Assembly: GCA_001972305.1 (NCBI GenBank)
Contig: BDDD01000081.1
Coordinates: 514,444 to 578,443, forward strand
Length of the DNA stretch: 64,000 bases
Direction: 5' to 3'
Source of the DNA: Cephalotus follicularis
Taxonomy: Eukaryota > Streptophyta > Magnoliopsida > Oxalidales > Cephalotaceae
Below, in pieces: positions 46,174-57,879 of the stretch. The notes under the pieces were generated by a model that was given only the letters and a program-made list of their open reading frames with translations, had not been told where the DNA came from and did no database searches. The first letter of the stretch is position 1. Each line of letters opens with the position of its first letter. The translations under genes and the position numbers were made by a program.

Positions 46174-47958
46174 CTGTATACTCATCATGCTTGTGTTGAT
46201 TGCTACAACAAGATGATGACATTTTACCTTCAGGGTGGGACTGAGTGCAAGTTTATCGGAGAGAAGAATGTTACTGCTCCGATCATTTCCTATACTCGAG
46301 CACAGAAGTATCTCAAGCAAGGATGTGAAGGCTATTTGGCGTGTGTGATTGATCATATGAAAGGTACACCTAGTATTGAACAAGTGCCTGTTGTATGTGA
46401 ATTTCCTGATGTGTTTCCAGATGAACTCACTTCGTTGCCACCGGAGAGGGATATAGAGTTCAGTATTGAGTTGTTGCCTGGAACTGCTCCTATATCCAGA
46501 GCACCGTACCGAATGGCTCCTACTATACTGAAGGAGTTAAAGGTTCAATTGCAGGATTATCTTGACAAAGGCTTCATCAGACCGAGTGTATCACCATGGG
46601 GAGCACCGGTTCTGTTTGTGAAAAAGAAGGATGGATCGATGCGGCTATGCATTGATTACAGGCTGTTAAATCATGTGACGATGAAGAACAAGTATCCTCT
46701 ACCACATATTGAGGAGTTGTTCGACCAATTGCAAGGCTCAACTGTGTTCTCCAAGCTTCACCTAAGAACAGGTTATCATCAGTTGAGGATCCGAGAAGGT
46801 GATGTGGAGAAGACCGCATTTCGAACTAGATATGGGCACTGCGAATTTCTGATACTGCCATTTGGTTTGACGAATGCTCCTGCAGCCTTTATGTGTCTGA
46901 TGAACAGAGTGTTCCAACCTTATCTTGACCAGTTTGTCGTTATATTCCTAGATGACATCCTGATCTACTCAAAGAGCATTGAGGAACACATGCAGCACTT
47001 GAGAATTGTATTCCAGACACTGCAGAAGGAACATCTATACGCTAAATTCAGCAAGTACGAATTTTGGCTGGATCATGTGACTTTCCTAGGTCACATTGTG
47101 TCGAGTGAAGGACTATCTGTGGATCCTTCTAAGATTGAGAGTATCGTTGATTGGCCCCAACCGAGGAACGTTACAGAGGTTCGTAGTTTCTTGGGATTGG
47201 CTGGCTACTACCAAAGGTTCATCAAGGGATTTTCAAAACTTGCTACACCACTGACACAGTTGACTCAGAAGAAGTCCAGTTTTGTGTGGGATGATTCTTG
47301 TGATGCAAGTTTTCAAGAGTTGAAGAGTCGGTTGATTTTGGCTCTAGTGTTGGAATTACCGGAGGGTAATGAGGGTTTTACTGTCTACATAGACGCTTCT
47401 GGGAAAGGATTGGGATGCATACTTATGCAACATGGTAGGGTGATTGTATACGCATCAAGGAAGTTGAAGCCGTACGAGGAAAATTATCCCGTACATGATC
47501 TTGAGTTGGCAGCCATAGTGTTTACTTTGCAGAAATGGAGGCACTACCTCTATGGTGCTCAGTTTGAGATCTTTACTGACCATAAGCATTTGAAGTATTT
47601 GTTTTCCCAGAAGGAGCTCAACATGAGACAGAGGCGATGGGTGGAATTCTTTAATGATTACAACTGCAATATTCAATACCACCCGGGAAAGGCGAATGTA
47701 GTGGCTGATGCGCTAAGTCACAAGGCAATGATTGCTGGAGCAATGGTTTCACAGTGGAAGCTATTGGAGGAATTTCAGAGATGGAATCCGTTCATGGTTT
47801 CCCGAGGAGTTATTGTGGCAAGCTTGAGAGCACAACCGGAACTTCTAGAACGTATTCTGACTGCTCAGTATAGTGATTCTAAATTGTGGAGTATTCATGA
47901 GAACCTAGACACTGATTCTGAGTTCTCCATTCATACTGATGGCATATTGAGGTTCTGA
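46174..47958 (+). pseudogene. pol: G5 reverse transcriptase and RNase H (581-codon frame)
   Basis: The longest gypsy frame in the window, open from 46213 to the TGA at 47956-47958. [67 protein letters not shown], catalytic [11 protein letters not shown] near 46942. RNase [19 protein letters not shown] (first catalytic Asp present), [45 protein letters not shown]. The domain set matches G2, which has more stops. Confidence 0.92.
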
Positions 47959-48798
47959 GGGACGATATGTGTTTCGAATGACGAGAGCATCAAGAATGAG
48001 CTACTGCAACAAGCTCACAAATCAAAGTACAATGTTCACCCGGGAAGTTCCAAGATGTGGCACGACCTGAAAAAGAACTACTGGTGGAGTGGTATGAAGA
48101 GAGAAATTGTTGAATATGTAGCAAGATGTTTGACCTATCAGAGAGTGAAGGCTGAACATCAGAAACCTGCGGGATTGCTACAATCGCTACCAGTGGTTGA
48201 ATGGAAATGGGAGCATGTGACCATGGACTTCGTATCGGGATTGCCGAGGTCACCGAATCAGCGTGAGGCAGTGTGGGTAGTAGTAGACAGACTTACTAAG
48301 TCTGCACACTTTCTTCTGATGAACATGACCTATTCTATCGAGAAGCTTGCTCGATTGTATATCCGGGAGATAGTGAGATTGCATGGGGTGCCGATCAGTA
48401 TTGTCTGCGACCGAGATGCTAGATTTACTTCAAGGTTCTGGAAGAAGTTCCAAACAGCGATAGGAAGAGCCTTGAACTTCAGCACCGCATTTCACCCACA
48501 GACTGACGGACAGTCCGAGCGTACTATTTAGACTCTAGATGATATGCTACGGGCTTGTATGATTGATTTTGTTGGGAGTTGGGAGGATCATCTAGCACTG
48601 ATTGAGTTCTCCTACAACAACAGTTTTCACACTAGCATTGGAATGGCTCCCTATGAAGCTTTGTATGGAAGAAAGTGCAGATCACCTATTTGCTGGGACG
48701 AAGTAGGTGAGAGACAAGTACTTGGACCGGACTTGGTACAAGAGACCACTGATAAAGTGGAGATGATCAAGAAGAGATTTCTAGCTGCACAAAGTCGA
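47959..48798 (+). pseudogene. pol: G5 integrase, truncated by S2
   Basis: Zinc-binding part (QQAHKSKYNVHPGSSKMW, CLTYQRVK with the last Cys pair altered), core WEHVTMDFVSGLPR, SIVCDRDARFTSRFW, and DGQSERTI with the third catalytic acid intact, then TAG 48529-48531 for Gln. After EALYGRKCRSPICW the frame runs to 48798 and stops at the S2 LTR. The rest of integrase and the chromodomain are missing; only the last codons, PHLFRM, and the stop survive at 55517 onward. Confidence 0.9.
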
Positions 48799-49793
48799 TG
48801 GTTCGGCCAAACTCTTGCCTACGTCCACTTTTCCCAAGGATCTCCTTGAGTTTCCACTAGTTATCCGAATACAATTGCGGGTGCTATTCGGTACACCTTT
48901 GTGATTGACCTCAATCACTTACAATTCTCTTTGGGTTCACTCCCCAAATTCACTAGGGTTCAGTCCCCTATTACAATCAAAGTATAAAGAGTAGTGTTGG
49001 TGTCTAAACCTCTCACAAGGTTGGATATTACAAGATATTATTGCTCAATTCAGTGAGAACAAGAAATAGCTTAAACTGTAAAATGAAAGCTTTTGAATGA
49101 ACTTTGGATTTGATTTGATCTTTGTATGTTTGCTTTGAATGATCTTTGTATGTATGTTTTTTTTGTGTTGTTCTCTTACTCATTCTTCAAAACTTTCGTC
49201 TATTTATTGCTTCTTGCCTCATATCCGTTGGGAAAGCATTAGCATAAATTCCTTAATGGAATGTCCACTAAAACTCTGTCAGAAACTGTTCCAGCCGACT
49301 AAAGCGTCGACTGTCTCCTTCAAAGCGTCGACGGTCATGTGACCGTTGGTGATCTCAAATTTGAATATTCAGCTCAAAGCGCAGGCGTTCAAAATGTTGG
49401 AGTCGACCGTCACCTCAAAGCGCTAACGCTTAGACTTGGGTGTCGACGCTTAGGCAGATTTTAATTTCCATTTGCTCCACTGAGTTAGCCGGCAGGCACT
49501 TTGCACAAAGAGCAGGCGCTCAGGCCCCAAAGCACAGACGCTTTGAATCTAGGCGTCGACGGTTGAAGTGTTTGTTCCAATTATCCAAGTGCTTCACCGG
49601 TAGGCGCTTTGTTCCTTGTCTTGACTGTTTGTTAAAGCGCAGACGCTTTAACCTTAGGCGTCGACGGTCTGAGCTATTTTCTGCAGAATTCTTGCTGTTT
49701 TACTCACTTTATTGCTTTCTTGCACATTAAGAAACTTTGTCAAATACAAATATGTTATCATCAAAACTTAGGATTGAGACATAAATGTCAACA
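48799..49793 (-). mobile_element. S2 Sirevirus 3' LTR
   Basis: Plus orientation TGGTTCGGCC to AATGTCAACA (995 bp); on its own strand it starts TGTTGACATTTATG and ends GCCGAACCA. It matches 54520-55516 closely. A cluster of GCGTCGACGC-type motifs lies at 49300-49670. The start is like that of S1, but the S1 LTR continues for more than 100 bp beyond the equivalent of GCCGAACCA. Confidence 0.88.
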
Positions 49794-50536
49794 ATCTCCC
49801 CCTTTTTGATGATGACAAAATTTGTTACATTTGAAACATAATAATTGTTAAGTTATAAACATTAACAAATAAAGTACATATGATGCAAAAATTTGAGAAC
49901 TTAGTTAAGTGATCAAAAGCAATAGCTCCCCCTGAGTCTATTACCTCCCCCTTTTTCATATAAGGGTTATATTATTTTGTCATAATGTATTATTATGCTA
50001 TCTCTCAATATCTCTCAATTTCTCCCCAAACCAAACTTACAATATTCTCCCCCTTTTTGTTATCATCTTAAAAGGGTTAAAAACTATATCCAAGAACATA
50101 AGTGATACCATTCGAGCATACAATCTATGCTCCAATTGAACTTTTGCAACAAGTGGCATAGATTAAACATGTCACTTCCCAATATAAAAAGGTAAATCAA
50201 GTTGCAAAAACAAGCATTCATAATATTTGAGCCTTGCATAGACCAAATTTGAACTAAAACACCAACTAATCCAAACATATGAAGACCAATTATGGCATCA
50301 ACACACAATTTGCATATGGAGTCTTTAGTCATTTCATATATCAAGCTGCACAATTCCAGTCCAACACATTAAAACAAACCACATTGCATTAACATATGTC
50401 TTACTCACAGTCATTTCTCTTTACACAAAAGATTTTGTTACAAACAGAAATCAAATTGTTTAAGCTACGATTACAAACCACATGGATCATATCAAAAAAC
50501 AACAGAGAATGCAAATGAGACATGAGATGCAAAAGC
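49794..50536 (-). other. S2 3' untranslated region with multiple polypurine tracts
   Basis: On the minus strand purine tracts with the core AGGGGGAG lie near 49794-49806, 49925-49935, 49944-49957 and 50047-50060; the first abuts the LTR. The rest is AT-rich without coding potential. This is the same arrangement as in S1. Confidence 0.85.
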
Positions 50537-51793
50537 TTAATCCTCCATGTGAGTGCTCTCATCACCTCCATCCTCTCCCTCCATATCATTGGTTGCAGCA
50601 TCGTCCGGGGGATTGTCGTCACGGCTAGAAGATGAAGATATGAGGCCACCATACTCTATAATGCCCGTGGTAGCAAACTTTTTAGCGATCCTCTTCTGTC
50701 GCCTCCTCACGCACTGCATACTCGTCTTCATTTCTGCTATGTCCTGTTGCATTCCTTTGATAGCATCGAATATCTCATCTAGCCTATTCCTTGGAAGATG
50801 GACATCCAGGATTGGTTCAGGTTGTGGTTTGATCTGTAGGGGTATATTATCAGCTTCTTCCCTTATCTCTGCTTCTCCCTCCACTTCTACTACTCTATTG
50901 GAGTCCTCGTCTCTTGGAATCCAAGTACCAAGTCTCTTGTGCTTTTTGAACCCCATTCTACCGAGGGTTCCTTTTCCAAGTTTGTCTGCACTTTGGAGAT
51001 CATGGTGCACTTCTCCAGTAAGGTCGATATTGAAATATTGGAGAATCTTGGTTATAATGTTGCTATAACCTAATCTCGCATTCTCCCGGTCGTGAATTGA
51101 ATGCATATGACAAAGCATCAAGGAGAGGACATTTATTTTTCGGCCAGTAATAAAATGATACATCGTGTAGGCTTCCATGTGGGTCACCTCATCGAACCCA
51201 CCGGCCTTAGGTAGAATGTGCGTACAAACCGCACGGTGTAGGAATCCATAGTCCAGGGGTAGGTTCCTAGTATACATTCGTTGAACATGATCAGCGTTTT
51301 CACCAAATAGTACACGCACACAATCTTGTCGGTCAAAATCTGGACTAGTCACCCACGACCTTTGATTCCAACCCCTAGCCCCTAGGTTCGGAACATCTAG
51401 GATAGTGTTTAGTCTATTTCGTTCTAAATCAATACTCTTATTTTTGACCATTGTGGTTAAACTATCCATAGAACCACCACGCATGTGTACGTAGAACTCT
51501 TTCATGAGTTCGGGATAATTAGGCAAATTAAGTGAAAAGAAAGGTTCTAAACCTTGAAACCTAATCCAATCAACAATGGGAAAACCTTCCCTAATACAAA
51601 AATCAAAGTCTAAAACTTTACCTACAAGGATTTTCCTATTGAAGTAAGCTTCCGGGTACCTAGGAGTGGATGGAATCACCTCAGGAGCTGTGGATGGAGT
51701 AGTGGCAGCAGCTTTCCCCTTTCCCTTTTGCCCAGCAGATTTTTTCTTGCCCTTGGAAGCTTGTCCAACCTCAACATTTTTAGTTCTAGGCAT
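50537..51793 (-). CDS. S2 extra ORF downstream of pol (plant transposon-protein-like)
   Basis: An open frame of 418 codons from MPRTKNVEVGQASKG (16 codons of a longer frame precede this Met and look non-coding). The start is basic and Lys/Gly-rich (SKGKKKSAGQKGKGKAA), possibly a nuclear-localisation signal. The middle part (FPIVDWIRFQGLEPFFSLN, ELMKEFYVHMRGGSMDSL, VKNKSIDLERNRLNTILDVP) resembles the putative plant transposon protein domain found in many plant retroelement ORFs (my recollection of that family). The C-terminus has a probable coiled coil (DEIFDAIKGMQQDIAEMKTS). No transmembrane helix is apparent, unlike the env-like ORF of SIRE1. Unlike the other genes here it carries no stop or frameshift. 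Confidence 0.7.
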   Translation of the reverse strand: MPRTKNVEVGQASKGKKKSAGQKGKGKAAATTPSTAPEVIPSTPRYPEAYFNRKILVGKVLDFDFCIREGFPIVDWIRFQGLEPFFSLNLPNYPELMKEFYVHMRGGSMDSLTTMVKNKSIDLERNRLNTILDVPNLGARGWNQRSWVTSPDFDRQDCVRVLFGENADHVQRMYTRNLPLDYGFLHRAVCTHILPKAGGFDEVTHMEAYTMYHFITGRKINVLSLMLCHMHSIHDRENARLGYSNIITKILQYFNIDLTGEVHHDLQSADKLGKGTLGRMGFKKHKRLGTWIPRDEDSNRVVEVEGEAEIREEADNIPLQIKPQPEPILDVHLPRNRLDEIFDAIKGMQQDIAEMKTSMQCVRRRQKRIAKKFATTGIIEYGGLISSSSSRDDNPPDDAATNDMEGEDGGDESTHMED

Positions 51794-51899
51794 GGTTGAT
51801 GAAGTAAGATGGTCAATCTGTGATTTCCGAGTGTAAATCACTAAGAAATCGCCAGAGAGGAATGTATTTTCAAGTTAGGGTTTTGATATCTCTGTAAAA

Positions 51900-52070
51900 A
51901 AATGAGTGGCAGACGGCGCTTAGTCACTTAAACCCCGCTTAAAGCGTCGACAAAATTGGTTTATGCGTCGGCGCTTAGACCAATTTCCCAAATTTCGAAA
52001 CCTAATTTTGCTTTAAAGCGCTGACGCTTTAAAAGCAACGGTCGGTGCTTTGCTCTGTTTTTCTGCCGTT
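51900..52070. repeat. TCGA-type motif cluster inside S2, between pol and the extra ORF
   Basis: AAAGCGTCGACAAAAT, TGCGTCGGCGCTTAG, AAAGCGCTGACGCTTTAA and ACGGTCGGTGCTTTG lie within 170 bp, matching the LTR motif family but outside any LTR. On the element's strand they are just upstream of the extra ORF. Confidence 0.78.
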
Positions 52071-52172
52071 TTTCTGCAAATGCGCGAGAATGTATGCAAA
52101 TGATGCAATCATGTAAAAATAGGCATTTTAACCAAACATACATTTTCAGAACAATCACAGAAGCATGTTAAA

Positions 52173-54519
52173 TCAGTCAATTTCACACAAGCCTAAATCT
52201 AATCTAAATTTCGAGAAGGTTTGTTCATCTAGAGGTTTGGTGAAAATGTCCGCGACTTGTTTTTCGGTCGGGACGAAAACTAATTCTATGTCACCTTTTT
52301 CAATGTGGTCTTTAATGAAGTGATATCTAATGTCTATGTGCTTAGTTCTAGAGTGGTGAACGGGATTTTTCCCTAAGAAAATAGCACTAGTGTTATCACA
52401 CCTAATTGGCACTTTTTCAAAGATAAACCCATAATCAAGAAGTTGTTGCTTCATCCACATTACTTGTGCGCAACAACTGCCTGCGGCAATATATTCAGCT
52501 TCGGTAGTTGAAAGAGCTACCGAATTTTGTTTCTTGCTAAACCAAGAAATGAGCATATTGCCTAAGAATTGACAAGTGCCAGTTGTGCTCTTTCTATCCA
52601 CCTTATATCCTCCGAAATCGGCATCGGAGTAAGTGTGAAGGTTAAATGATGATTTCCTAGGATACCATAATCCTAAGGTCGGTGTATATGCTAAATATTT
52701 GAAAATGCGTTTTACGGCATGCAAATGAGATTCTTTGGGACAAGCTTGAAATCTAGCACACAAGCATACACTAAACAAGATATCCGGCCTACTTGCCGTT
52801 AAATACAACAATGATCCAATCATACTTCTATATAATTTTTGATCGATTGACTTACCTTGCTCATCCTTGTCCAGCTTTGTTGTTGTGCTCATGGGTGTCT
52901 TGCTCTTTTTCGCACTCTCCATCCTAAATCTCTTAAGTAGGTCCTTGACATACTTTGATTGATTGATGAAGATGCCTTCCTCCAATTGTTTGACTTGAAG
53001 TCCAAGGAAGTAATTAAGCTCACCCATCATGCTCATCTCGAATTCCACCTGCATAATCTTAGCAAAGTTCTTGCATAAGTTTTTGTTAGTAGAACCGAAT
53101 ATGATATCATCCACATATACTTGAACAATCAAAATTTCATCATTGACAGATTTTGTAAATAGAGTAATGTCAATAGTGCCTCTTTTAAAACCATTTTCAA
53201 GTAAATATCCACTAAGCTTTTCATACCAAGCTCTTGGAGCTTGTTTTAAGCCATACAATGCCTTTGAAAGCTTAAAGACATGGTTGGGATAATGAGGGTT
53301 TTCAAACCCGGGAGGTTGTTCCACATACACTTCCTCCTTAATTAACCCATTTAAGAAAGCACTTTTGACATCCATTTGAAAGAGAGTAAAATCTTTAAAA
53401 GATGCATATGCAAGCAATATACGAATAGATTCTAATCTTGCTACGGGTGCATATGACTCGTCAAAGTCAATTCCCTCTTCTTGGGAATAACCCTTAGCAA
53501 CCAACCTAGCTTTGTTTCTTATAACATTTCCTTGGTCATCTACCTTATTCCTATAAACCCATTTTGTACCTATTATATTTTGGTCACTAGGTCTAGGTAC
53601 TAGGTTCCATACTTTGCTTCTCTCAAATTGGTTCAATTCCTCTTGCATGGCATTGATCCAATTTTCATCTTCTTCGGCCTCATTTATATTTTTATGCTCG
53701 ATTTGAGATAGGAATGCAATATAATTATGATTAATGCTACTTCTAGTGGAAACACCTAATCTAGGATTACCTATAATGGCTTCATGCGGATGTCCTCTTA
53801 CCACCTTCAAGGTCTTGTCATGAAGAGCCTCTTGATAGTCTTCTTGAGGGGTCTCTCCTCCGGTGGACTCCTCCATTTTTGCTTCATCTAGATTAATCTT
53901 GCTAACACCATTTTCAATGAAATCTACACAATCATCAACATTAACTTCTTTTGGAAGTTTAGGGTTAGATTCATCAAAAACAACATGCATGGATTCTTCA
54001 ACTAGTAAAGTTCTTTTGTTGAAACATCTATAAGCCCTACTAATAGAAGAATACCCAAGAAATATGCCTTCATCGACCTTTGAGTCGAATTTTCCAAGAT
54101 GCTCTTTTCCATTATTGTGGATAAAGCACTTGCAACCGAAGGTATGAAAATAACTAATGTTAGGCTTTCTCCCCCTCCATAACTCATATGGAGTCTTTTT
54201 GAGAATAGGCCTAATTGATATACGATTAAGGATATAACATGAAGTATTTATTGCTTCAGCCCAAAAGTATTTTGGTAAACTATTTTCATTTAAAAATGTT
54301 CTACACATTTCTTGTAGAGTTATATTTTTCCTGTCAACAACCCCATTTTGTTGAGGTGTTCTAGGAGTGGAGAACTCATGTATAAAACCATTCTCATTAC
54401 AAAAGTTTTCAAACAAATGATTTTCAAATTCTTTTCCATGATCACTTCTAATTTTAGAAATAGAAGTGTCTTTTTCATTTTGAACAGAGTTAGAGAGATT
54501 TGCAAACACTAGTTTAGAG
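52173..54519 (-). pseudogene. pol: S2 Sirevirus pol: partial integrase, RT, RNase H
   Basis: A 778-aa open frame. It begins inside the integrase core ([18 protein letters not shown]); the third catalytic residue is Asp (NGVVDRKN) where Glu is standard. [54 protein letters not shown], catalytic [12 protein letters not shown] near 53115. RNase [45 protein letters not shown], and end [21 protein letters not shown]. Gag, protease and the integrase N-terminus are missing; the frame abuts the LTR at 54520 with no PBS. RT and RNase H look intact. Confidence 0.9.
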
Positions 54520-55516
54520 TGGTTCGGCCAAACTCTTGCCTACGTCCACTTTTCCCAAGGATCTCCTTGAGTTTCCACTAGTTCTCCGAATACAATTGCG
54601 GGTGCTATTCGGTACACCTTTGTGATTGACCTCAATCACTTACAATTCTCTTTGGGTTCACTCCCCAAATTCACTAGGGTCCACTCCCCTATTACAATCA
54701 AAGTATAAAGAGTAGCGTTGGTGTCTAAACCTCTCAGAAGGTTGGATATTACAAGATATAATTGCTCAATTCAGTGAGAACAAGAAATAGCTTAAAGTGT
54801 AAAATGAAAGCTTTTGAATGAACTTTGGATTTGATTTGATCTTTGTATGTTTGCTTTGAATGATCTTTGTATGTATGTTTTGCTTGTGTTGTTCTCTTAC
54901 TCATTCTTCAAAACTTTTGTCTATTTATAGCTTCTTGCCTCATAGATCCATTGGGAAAGCATTAGCATAAATTCCTTAATGGAATGTCCACTAAAACTCA
55001 GTCAGAAACTGTTCCAGCCGACTAAAGCATCAACTGTCTCCTTCAAAGCGTCGATGGTCATGTGACCGTTGGTGATCTCAAATTTGAATATTCAGCTCAA
55101 AGCGCAGGCGTTCAAAATTTTGGAGTCGACCGTCACCTCAAAGCGCTAACGCTTAGACTTGGGCGTCGACGCTTAGGCAGATTTTAATTGCCATTTGCTC
55201 CACTGAGTTAGCCGATAGGCGCTTTGCACAAAGAGCAGGCGCTCAGGCCCCAAAGCGCAGACACTTTGAATCTTGGCGTCGACGGTTGAAGTGTTTGTTC
55301 CAATTATCCAAGTGCTTCACCGGTAGGCGCTTTGTTCCTTGTCTTGACCGTTTGTTAAAGCGCACACGCTTTAACCTTAGGCGTCGACGGTCTGAGCTGT
55401 TTTCTGCAGAATTCTTGCTGTTTTACTCACTTTATTGCTTTCTTGCACATTAAGAAACTTTGTCAAATACAAATATGTTATCATCAAAATATAGGATTGA
55501 GACATAAATGTCAACA
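54520..55516 (-). mobile_element. S2 Sirevirus 5' LTR
   Basis: TGGTTCGGCC to AATGTCAACA in plus orientation (997 bp). It differs from the left LTR by scattered substitutions. No TSD: the left flank is GTCGA and the right flank CCCCA. GCGTCGACGC-type motifs cluster at 55020-55390. Confidence 0.88.
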
Positions 55517-55582
55517 CCCCACTTGTTCAGAATGTAATGAAGGGCTAAATTCGAGGACGAATTTTCTTTAAGGTGGGGGGAA
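55517..55582 (+). pseudogene. G5 pol end and polypurine tract
   Basis: The bases encode PHLFRM and a stop, the end of the chromodomain seen in G2 (CPHLF), followed by AATTCGAGGACGAATTTTC and the polypurine tract AAGGTGGGGGGAA (55570-55582) before the 3' LTR. It proves that S2 lies within G5. Confidence 0.9.
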
Positions 55583-57879
55583 TGTAATAACCGCAAATTC
55601 AATTCATGTACATTGTAATATTGATTAATAAAATGTGCACTCATTTGAATTTAATGTCCAATTATTATAAAGATTGTGATTGGTAATTGCTTCGGAGGAA
55701 TAGATGTACAATTGGTGAAGTATTAAACTTGAGAAACCTTAAAATAGCCATCGACAGCAAACTGTCACAGGGGAACAGTCGACTGTCTGATGCGTGGTAT
55801 GGCAGTCGACTGCCAAGTGAAGACAGTCGACTTGATCGGTACAGAACAGGTGTTTGTGCACGCCTGTGTGACTGAACCAAGGGGGCATTGCATGGGGGAC
55901 AGGTGTTGAGCGAGGTCACCAGCTGCCAGAGCATGCAAAAAGGCATGTTTGCATGTCTTCTATCCCTCCTGCAACCTACAGACAGAAATGGGAAAGAGAG
56001 AAAGTAAATGTAGACAATGAAAATGTGAGACAGAGAAGGAACAGAGAGAGAGTTGAGTAAGGTAATCTGGCGAATTCAAAATCTCAAAGCCTTTATATCA
56101 ACTACAAGGACTATGTGTGAGTGTTAGAAAACACTGGAGATAGAGGAGAGTGGCTGGAATTGGTGAAAGCTTGCATTGAGGATTTTGAGAGCTCAAAGAA
56201 AAGACTTGGAATCCGAAATTGAATGATATTTGACAAGGAGCTAAAAGGGAAAGTTGTAAAATGGAAGTTTAAGACTTTAGGGACTTATAATAAGCTGCTA
56301 TTGAAGTAGTAATTGCGTCTGGATAGATTAGTTAACCTACTGATTAGGTGACTAAATCTCTAAACATGCATTGCATAGATTGAACCTGTTGGAATTAAAA
56401 GATTGCTGGTGAAAAGCTTGGAAAACTCAAAGAGAAAGATCAATTTCAATTGATCTTGGGATAGCAATTGAGGTAGGGGTAATCACATGTTTATGGAAGA
56501 TATATTATGCATATCATGTATGTTATTTTCTGCTTGTTGTATCCATTGATTTGATTGGCATTAGATTTTGAAATACACATAAACTGCTACTGCCTGTATT
56601 TTCTGGGCAGAAGCAGTCGACTGTTCTTCATGGCAGTCGACTGCTCAACTAAAACAGCCGACTGTTCTTGAGAGCAGTCGACTGTCTTGGGTAAAAATTG
56701 CTGACATGGGTCCTGTTTGGACCCAATTGAATTGCTACTGTCCTTGTTATTGTTTCCGTATATGCTACTTTTAATTAGTATATACTAGTGACTGTTATAT
56801 ACTCTATTGTTTCCACATTTTCAAAGATTGAACAAACTACGTGTTATATGCACGATTTATGATATCAACTATCATTTTCAAAATAAAAGATTATTGCTAA
56901 AAGAACTACTGATTTTCCTCCCATGAGAGGTACCTACTGTTTTGTTTCCCAAACTGGAAACCACTACTGTATTGATATCGTTTTCCTCAAGAGATGTACG
57001 ATCACTGAATTGTTAATGTTTCTAAAGAAAAACCACTTTTATATTGCATATCATATATATATGTAATATTATTGAACTGAATTGATTGTCTATGCTTGCC
57101 GTTAGTCGAGTGATGGGAGAGGTCACTGGCTACGGTGGTGGTCTTGTGTGCCAGGAGTTGGCCAGCGTACCCACCCAAACTTATCTGCATCGCAGACCGT
57201 GTACTGTTAACTACCTGCTAAATGCCGACAGTACTGTTTACCTCCTATCATCAGCGGAGTTGGGGTGATAGCTAGGTGGCTCGACGTAGGCTAGGGGTTA
57301 GCGACGTCTTGATGCCCAATATTGGTCTTCGGACAATCACTAGACTGATTGATTGTACCCTTGTGCGGTATTCTTGCATATGTATTGTCTATGGCCACTT
57401 GGTATGGTTGCTTATATATTGGCACATTTAAATGTTATTTTAAATATAAACTGTCATACATGTTGCATTCATATATTCCTTAGCATGCATTATCTTCCTA
57501 CTTAGCCAAGTGAGGACAACGGCTAACCCCTACAATTTTAGATTAAGCAAGGACATTTGGAGATTGCTGCTGAAGCTTGGAAAGCTTCTTTTGTCAACTT
57601 AAGGTTGTTATTTTTGTTATGATGTACTGTATTTGATATGAACGGTTCATAACCCGTACTGTTGTACTTTCCTTAGGTATAAGGATGTTTTATTTTGACG
57701 TGTACCTGCACGTAGTATGGGCTGCGTGCGGATGACTTGTATTTATATTCCGGATTATCGAATGCTTCCACAAATTTATTTATGAATTGTTGAATGGAAT
57801 GCTGGAATATTATTATGCTTATTTCTGATATCACCATATATGCTTGTCATAATGTAATTTGGAAAGGTGGGGTGTGACA
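55583..57879 (+). mobile_element. G5 gypsy 3' LTR
   Basis: TGTAATAACCGC to GGGTGTGACA (2297 bp), followed by AGATC (57880-57884), matching 41953-41957. Compared with the 5' LTR it lacks 288 bp at about 56211, with GGAA at both breakpoints. It keeps both palindrome clusters (55750-55840, 56613-56695). Confidence 0.95.

Noticed and set aside
46213-47958. Could the long G5 frame be a domesticated host gene?
   Set aside because: It is flanked by gag, protease, PBS and LTRs with a TSD, and is limited by transition-type stops; an ordinary element remnant.
50553-51068. 171-codon plus-strand ORF opposite the S2 extra ORF
   Set aside because: Antisense shadow; the minus-strand frame is longer and has a coherent domain pattern.
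48799-55516. Was S2 a simple full-length insertion?
   Set aside because: No TSD, no PBS, missing gag/protease, and loss of flanking G5 sequence argue against it.
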